From JAKAQB01 sp027320105 (GTDB lineage: Bacteria; Actinomycetota; Acidimicrobiia; Acidimicrobiales; Palsa-688), in NCBI GenBank assembly GCA_027320105.1, contig DAHVMA010000068.1:1-64000 (forward strand): 64,000 nt of DNA. The letters run 5' to 3'. Every line of letters begins with the position of its first letter. The first letter of the stretch is position 1. Shown piece after piece: positions 59,641 through 64,000 of this stretch. Below the pieces are notes generated by a model that was given only the letters and a program-made list of their open reading frames with translations, was not told where the DNA came from and ran no database searches. Made by a program: the position numbers and the translations under genes.

Positions 59641-60684
59641 ATGGAGGTCTCCCCGAAGACGTTCCGAGAGGTCGAGTTCCGCGAGAAGCTGCGCGGCTAC
59701 CACCCGGAGGACGTTGACCAGTTCCTGGAGCAGATGGCCACAGGTGTGGAGGTCCTCCAAGATCGCCTCCGCCAGGCCGTCGAGCGGGCGCAGCGCGCCG
59801 AGCAGATGGCCGCCGAGGCAGGCACCAGCGACGAGACCCTGCGACGCACCCTCGTGCTGGCGCAGCGCACGGCTGACCTCGCCGTGCAGGAGGCCCGGGA
59901 GCAGGCAGCGCGCATCGTGTCCTCCGCCGAGCAGAGAGCGCAGGCGATGCTCACCGAGGCCGAGGAGCGGGCCCGTAGGCTCCACAACGAGGCGCTCGCC
60001 GATGTGCACGCCGAGCTGGGGAAGCTCGAGGCGACACGCTTACGCTCGCAGCAGGAGGTCGACGGGTTGGAGCGATGGGCGGCCGAGCAGCGTGCCCACC
60101 TCATAGGAGCCCTCCAAGACGCCCTGGAGATGCTCGACGGCGGGGGGCTGACGAGCCCACCACCGAGGAGCACACCGCTCGAGGCGCCCCGGGCTCCAGC
60201 GGCCGGCCGGCCGGCCCCGCTGGCCGACACCACCGGCTCACCGCTCGCTATCGGGGGCTCAGGATCGGCGGCGCCGGCGGCGCCCCCGCCGATGCCAGGG
60301 CCGCCCACGGCAACGGCCCCGCCGGTGGGCGACACGTCACCGGCCAGCGGTGCCTCGCCGGTCGGTGGCCCCAGCGGAACCTCCTCGGCTGCCCCCAGCG
60401 TGCCGGCGCCGGCCGAGGAAGCCCACGGACAGGGCCCCGTCGACGATCCGCCGTCGGGTGCCGGCACGCCGACGCCCGGCGCCGATGCGGGAGCGTCACG
60501 TTCGGAGCAGGACACCGGCGGCCACACCGTCGATGTGGCCAGCCCCAGCGGCTACGGCGTGCCCCGCCCCTCTGACGACGGGTACGAGGGCGGCCCCGAC
60601 GAGGAGGCGCTGGACAACTTCTTCCACGGCAACGAGTACGGCGACGACCGGCGGTTCGGCGGCAGGCTCCGCCGCCGGCGCTGA
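59641..60684 (+). CDS. divIVA: DivIVA/Wag31-type polar protein
   Basis: A 347-residue protein. The N-terminal DivIVA domain (PKTFREVEFREKLRGYHPED) recognises curved membrane, and a coiled coil runs to about residue 160 (VDQFLEQMATGVEVLQDRL onward). The second half is disordered, rich in Pro, Ala, Gly and Ser, and ends with a basic RRFGGRLRRRR. In actinobacteria DivIVA directs polar growth and is usually encoded next to ftsZ-sepF. ATG 59641 starts just after a weak AGC-rich leader. Confidence 0.92.
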   Translation: MEVSPKTFREVEFREKLRGYHPEDVDQFLEQMATGVEVLQDRLRQAVERAQRAEQMAAEAGTSDETLRRTLVLAQRTADLAVQEAREQAARIVSSAEQRAQAMLTEAEERARRLHNEALADVHAELGKLEATRLRSQQEVDGLERWAAEQRAHLIGALQDALEMLDGGGLTSPPPRSTPLEAPRAPAAGRPAPLADTTGSPLAIGGSGSAAPAAPPPMPGPPTATAPPVGDTSPASGASPVGGPSGTSSAAPSVPAPAEEAHGQGPVDDPPSGAGTPTPGADAGASRSEQDTGGHTVDVASPSGYGVPRPSDDGYEGGPDEEALDNFFHGNEYGDDRRFGGRLRRRR

Positions 60685-60690
60685 CGGACC

Positions 60691-60722
60691 GGCGTCGGGC
60701 GGCGTCGGGCGGCGTCGGGCGG
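60691..60722. repeat. 10-bp tandem repeat after divIVA
   Basis: Three exact copies of GGCGTCGGGC plus two bases lie directly after the divIVA stop. It is a short tandem tract with no evident function. Confidence 0.7.
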
Positions 60723-60817
60723 AACGAGGCGGCGGGATGCATCGTCGCCAGGCGCGAGCTGGTAGCCGGATGCCCGTCGGTCTCCGGATGGCCGGGCGCG
60801 GGCAGAGGGATGCGTAG

Positions 60818-62149
60818 GTGCTGATGATCTTCGTCACGATGCTGTTGCTGGTCGGCGCAGCGGTGCTCTTGGCGTTCGGCCTGATCAACGACAACCGGGC
60901 CTACGTCTACGGCTCCATCGGTTGTGCCGCGCTGGCGGCCGTCGCCCTTGTCCTCTCCAGCCGGCTGCTCCGCCGCCGCTACGAGCGCGCCGTGGCGGCC
61001 ACGGTCGCGCTCGGCGGTCCCAGCAGGGCGAGCGGTACGCCGGCGGGGAGCTCGCCGGCGGCGCGCTTGCCGGCGCCGTCGGGGGTCATGGACGTGGCAC
61101 CCGACCCCGTCGCGCCGCAAGCGCAGGGCGAGCCGGCGACGAACGGCGAAGCCGACTACGGGAGCTCGCCGGCCGATTCCCTCCCGGACAGCCCAGCGGT
61201 GGCCGGCCCGGATGATCCCCGCGTCGAGCAAGCGATGGCAGGCAGGACCGAAGATCGGCCGGCGCCACTGGCGGTCCCACCCCCATCGCCGGACACAAGC
61301 GAGCCCGCCCGATCCTCGCCCACGTCGAGCCACCCGGGCGGCGACGCCGCTGAGGCGGCCTCGACGTGGGTGGACGAGCCCGCCGGTCAGCCGGCGGAGG
61401 TGGGGATCGAAGGGGCGGAGAAGGCCGAGGTCGACGTCGAGATCGACGATGTCGAGCTCGGGGAGGACCAGGCGGAGCTCGTCGACGATTGGGAGGAGAC
61501 TCCCGTCTTCCCCATCGCCGCCTACGACGAGTTGCGGGTCCTCGAGATCGTCCCGCTCCTCGACGAGCTCGACCCCGACGAGCTCGCGGAGGTGCGCGAC
61601 CACGAGGCGGTCCACCAAGCCCGCGGCATGATCCTCCGTCGATGCGCCGCCCTGCTCGGCGAGCCGGCGTCACCGATGGCGAGGAGGCCCGATCCCCCTG
61701 GGCCGCCGGTGACGCCGCCGGTGACGCCGCCTGCTGCCCGGCCGGTTCCGGCCCCGCCCAAGGCGGCGGCGAAGGCGCAGGCCCCCGCCCGGAAAGCGGC
61801 GGCAACACCAGCGGGCGGAGCCAACGGCCCGACCAAGCGTGCGCCCAAGGAGGCGGGGCCGGCTGGCAAGGTCGCCAAACCCGCCGGCGAGGCAGTCCGC
61901 CCGGCACCGGCACAGGAGCCGGCGGTGGTGAAGCGGCCCGGCGTCAGGCGTGCGGTGGCAGGCGGCAAGGTCACCGACGTGCCGGGTGGCAGCGCGGCGG
62001 CCACGACGACGACCAAGGCGCCCGCCACGAAGGCGCCCGCCACGAAGGCGCCCACGACGACCAAGGCGCCCGCCACCAAGCAGACGGCGAAGAAGTCGAC
62101 CACCAGGAAGCCGACAACAGCGGCCAAGAAGGCTCCGCCGGTCGGGTGA
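60818..62149 (+). CDS. membrane protein with histone H1-like basic tail
   Basis: A 443-residue protein. Two membrane segments (about 1-20 and 31-48) are followed by RRRYERAVAATVALGG. Residues 60-195 are Pro/Ser/Ala-rich, an acidic region (about 190-240, with VDVEIDDVELGEDQAELVDD) precedes a short helical domain containing YDELRVLEIVPLLDELDPDE, and the last 140 residues are Lys/Ala/Pro/Thr repeats such as KAPATKAPATKAPTTTKAPA. The tail could bind nucleic acid or polyanions. The family is not recognised, although the helical domain reads like a conserved module. GTG 60818 follows AGAGGGA. Confidence 0.7.
   Translation: MLMIFVTMLLLVGAAVLLAFGLINDNRAYVYGSIGCAALAAVALVLSSRLLRRRYERAVAATVALGGPSRASGTPAGSSPAARLPAPSGVMDVAPDPVAPQAQGEPATNGEADYGSSPADSLPDSPAVAGPDDPRVEQAMAGRTEDRPAPLAVPPPSPDTSEPARSSPTSSHPGGDAAEAASTWVDEPAGQPAEVGIEGAEKAEVDVEIDDVELGEDQAELVDDWEETPVFPIAAYDELRVLEIVPLLDELDPDELAEVRDHEAVHQARGMILRRCAALLGEPASPMARRPDPPGPPVTPPVTPPAARPVPAPPKAAAKAQAPARKAAATPAGGANGPTKRAPKEAGPAGKVAKPAGEAVRPAPAQEPAVVKRPGVRRAVAGGKVTDVPGGSAAATTTTKAPATKAPATKAPTTTKAPATKQTAKKSTTRKPTTAAKKAPPVG
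62003..62092. repeat. 15-bp coding repeat (Lys-Ala-Pro-Ala-Thr)
   Basis: GCGCCCGCCACGAAG-type units recur in frame, encoding repeated A-P-A-T-K. The unit count is likely to vary between strains by slippage. It lies within the tail of the membrane protein gene. Confidence 0.6.
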
Positions 62150-62175
62150 CCGACCCGCCCGGGCGCGACCGGGCC

Positions 62176-64000
62176 TCAGCCGGCCGGGACCCCCCTGAGG
62201 TGTATCCACACGACGGCGCCGTCGGGCAACTCGGCCCGGTCGAAGCGGTCGTCGGCGGGGGCGTCACCACCCTCGGCCGCTTCTCCCGACGACACCTCCA
62301 GGGTGACGTCGACCGCGAGGGTCTGCTCGGCGATCCAGGGCTTCCAGGAGCGGAGGGCGGAGACGACGGCTTCGGGGCCGCGCACGGCGAGGAGGATCCG
62401 GTCGGTGACCGCCAGGCCGACATCCCGGCGCCTCTCCTGCACCCGCCTGACCACGTCGCGCGCCATGCCCTCCGCCTCGAGGGCGGCGTCGGTGTCGGTG
62501 TCGAGGACGATCAGGCCGCCGAGCCCCGGCAGGGCCCGGGTCGTCGCCTCCGAGGCGGGCACGAGGCGCAGGTCGAACTCGCCGGCCTCCAACGCGATCC
62601 CGCCGACCAGCGCCCGGCGGCCACCGTCGACGAGCTCCCAGTCGCCGGCCCGTGCCGCGGCGGCGACGGTCTGGGTGGCAGGGCCGAGCCGTGGGGCGGC
62701 CACCTTGAACACGACCGTCAGCGACCTCGACGCGTACGCGTCGACATCGTCGGTGAGCGCGACCTCCTTGACGTTGACCTCGTCCTTGATCAGGTCGACG
62801 AACGGCGCCAGGCGGGCGGCGTCAGGGGCGGCGACCACCAACCTGCGGAGGGGCAGGCGCGCCCGCCGGCCGGCCGCCTTGCGGACCGAGTGGGAGGCGG
62901 AGCAGACGTCGCGCACCTGGTCCATGTCGGCGACAAGCGCGGCGTCGGCGGGAAGCTCGGCCAGCGCCGGCCAGTCGGTGAGGTGCACCGAACGGCGGCC
63001 GGTGAGGCCCCGCCAGATTGACTCCGTCAACATCGGGAGGAGAGGGGCGGCCACCCGGCACAGGACTTCCAGCACAGTCCCGAGCGTGTCGAAGGCGGCG
63101 GCGGTGTCCTCGGCTGCTCCTGCCGCTCCCGAGGTGCCCCAGAAGCGGTCCCGGCTACGGCGGATGTACCAGTTGGTGAGCGCGTCGAGGAACGACTCGA
63201 CCTGGGCGCACGCGCCGGACAGGTCATAGGCGTCGAGCGCCGATGTGACGCCCTCGACGAGGGCCGCCGACTTGGCGAGCACGTAGCGGTCGAGAACCGC
63301 CGGGCTGTCCGTGCGGCCGAGGTTGGCCCGCCGGTCGTCGGCGTTGGCGTAGAGGCTGAAGAAGTACCAGGTGCTCCACAGCGGCAGCAGCGCGGCGCGG
63401 ACCGCCTCGGTGATGCCGCGCTCGTCGACAGCGGCGTCACCGCCTCGCAGGATCGGTGAAGCCATGAAGTACCAGCGCATCGCGTCGGCCCCGTGCTTGG
63501 CGAACATCACATCGGGGTCCGGGTAGTTGCGGAACCGCTTGGACAGCTTCGTGCCGTCGTCGCCGAGCAGGATGCCGTGGGCGAGGCACGTGCTGAATGC
63601 GGGACGGTCGAAAAGGGCGGTGGCAAGCACGTGCAGGGTGTAGAACCAGCCACGCGTCTGGCCGATGTACTCGACGATGAAATCGCCGGGGAAGTGGGTG
63701 TCGAACCATTCCCTGTTCTCGAAGGGGTAGTGCACCTGGGCGAAGGGCATGGACCCGGATTCGAACCAGCAGTCGAGCACGTCGCTCACACGGCGCATGG
63801 TCGATTGGCCCGTCGGGTCATCGGGGTTGGGTCGCGTCAGTTCGTCGATCGAGGGTCGGTGAAGGTCGGTCGGGCGGACGCCAAAATCGCGCTCGATCTC
63901 GTCGAGGCTGCCGTACACGTCGACGCGCGGGTACTGCGGGTCGTCGCTCTTCCAGACAGGGATGGGCGAGCCCCAGAAGCGGTTGCGGGAGATGGACCAG
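62176..64000 (-). CDS. ileS: isoleucyl-tRNA synthetase, 3' part (partial)
   Basis: The last 607 codons of a class I synthetase, running off the right edge of the window. Readable landmarks are FWGSPIPVW at the edge, LDCWFESGSMPFAQVHYPF, YIGQTRGWFYTLHVL and the KMSKS-type loop DGTKLSKRFRNYPDP; an anticodon-binding domain with TNWYIRRSRDRFW and a DUF5915-like C-terminal region follow. IleRS charges tRNA-Ile and edits Val. The long C-terminal region without obvious zinc cysteines fits the eukaryote-like IleRS type found in actinobacteria. The N-terminal HIGH motif is outside the window. It converges on the membrane-protein gene. Confidence 0.95.
   Translation of the reverse strand, partial: WSISRNRFWGSPIPVWKSDDPQYPRVDVYGSLDEIERDFGVRPTDLHRPSIDELTRPNPDDPTGQSTMRRVSDVLDCWFESGSMPFAQVHYPFENREWFDTHFPGDFIVEYIGQTRGWFYTLHVLATALFDRPAFSTCLAHGILLGDDGTKLSKRFRNYPDPDVMFAKHGADAMRWYFMASPILRGGDAAVDERGITEAVRAALLPLWSTWYFFSLYANADDRRANLGRTDSPAVLDRYVLAKSAALVEGVTSALDAYDLSGACAQVESFLDALTNWYIRRSRDRFWGTSGAAGAAEDTAAAFDTLGTVLEVLCRVAAPLLPMLTESIWRGLTGRRSVHLTDWPALAELPADAALVADMDQVRDVCSASHSVRKAAGRRARLPLRRLVVAAPDAARLAPFVDLIKDEVNVKEVALTDDVDAYASRSLTVVFKVAAPRLGPATQTVAAAARAGDWELVDGGRRALVGGIALEAGEFDLRLVPASEATTRALPGLGGLIVLDTDTDAALEAEGMARDVVRRVQERRRDVGLAVTDRILLAVRGPEAVVSALRSWKPWIAEQTLAVDVTLEVSSGEAAEGGDAPADDRFDRAELPDGAVVWIHLRGVPAG

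Noticed and set aside
61990..62100. Regular short repeats that might be a CRISPR array
   Set aside because: Units are in-frame 15-mers encoding A-P-A-T-K without unique spacers.

Overview
The window comes from a very GC-rich actinobacterial chromosome. The gene content points to a member of the Actinomycetota, plausibly class Acidimicrobiia: a meso-DAP type murE, mraZ-rsmH through ftsZ-yggS-sepF-yggT-divIVA in one strand, lexA next to a LysM SOS gene and nrdR (the arrangement also seen in mycobacteria), a moxR-DUF58-transglutaminase operon, and frequent GTG starts with 4-base ATGA/GTGA overlaps. The class assignment is inference. No rRNA, tRNA or CRISPR array was found.

Layout. 0-12.6 kb is accessory: a truncated DinB-like remnant, a metallo-beta-lactamase/Rieske protein, a GH25 lysozyme with a lectin tail, a frameshifted SEC-C gene, an S10 peptidase, an MFS transporter with a nucleoside hydrolase, a phytanoyl-CoA dioxygenase-like gene, and a three-gene regulator operon divergent from recA. 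12.6-21.1 kb is conserved: recA carrying an intein, spoVS, then the tightly overlapped run miaB-miaA-dapF-hflX-dapC-like-ybaK. 21.1-25.2 kb is a patchy island: a P450 remnant, a lipoprotein, a PKD secreted protein and a membrane-anchored protein. 25.2-33.8 kb holds dapE, lexA, the divergent SOS-controlled LysM gene, nrdR, a threonine aldolase, an inositol monophosphatase, a phosphofructokinase with PPi-type residues, a PIG-L deacetylase, dinB and DUF3040. 33.8-44.2 kb has a long nested hairpin, the transglutaminase/DUF58/MoxR operon, a ROK kinase, an HNH nuclease, a lipoate-ligase-like protein, an SDR and an MFS transporter. 44.2-45.6 kb has two divergent PIN-type toxin-antitoxin modules. 45.8-60.7 kb is the division and cell wall cluster. 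The right end holds a membrane protein with a basic tail and the 3' part of ileS.

How it fits together. Three DAP genes (dapF, a dapC-like aminotransferase, dapE) feed the meso-DAP peptidoglycan pathway whose later steps (murE, mraY, murG, murC, murB) sit in the division cluster. SOS control can be read from the DNA: a LexA-type box lies between recA and its divergent operon, and three lie between lexA and the LysM gene, which is positioned like the mycobacterial division inhibitor ChiZ.

Most notable observations: (1) the division cluster lacks ftsI, murF and murD, each missing at a clean gene junction; (2) a 217-residue RecA intein without a recognisable homing endonuclease and with Ser in place of the usual penultimate His; (3) two intergenic elements 27 kb apart, each with four GCGCGC cores at identical spacing (19, 32, 19 bp); (4) a 23-bp perfect hairpin with a second nested stem between convergent genes; (5) a regulator operon sharing the recA SOS region with a 20-bp perfect palindrome.
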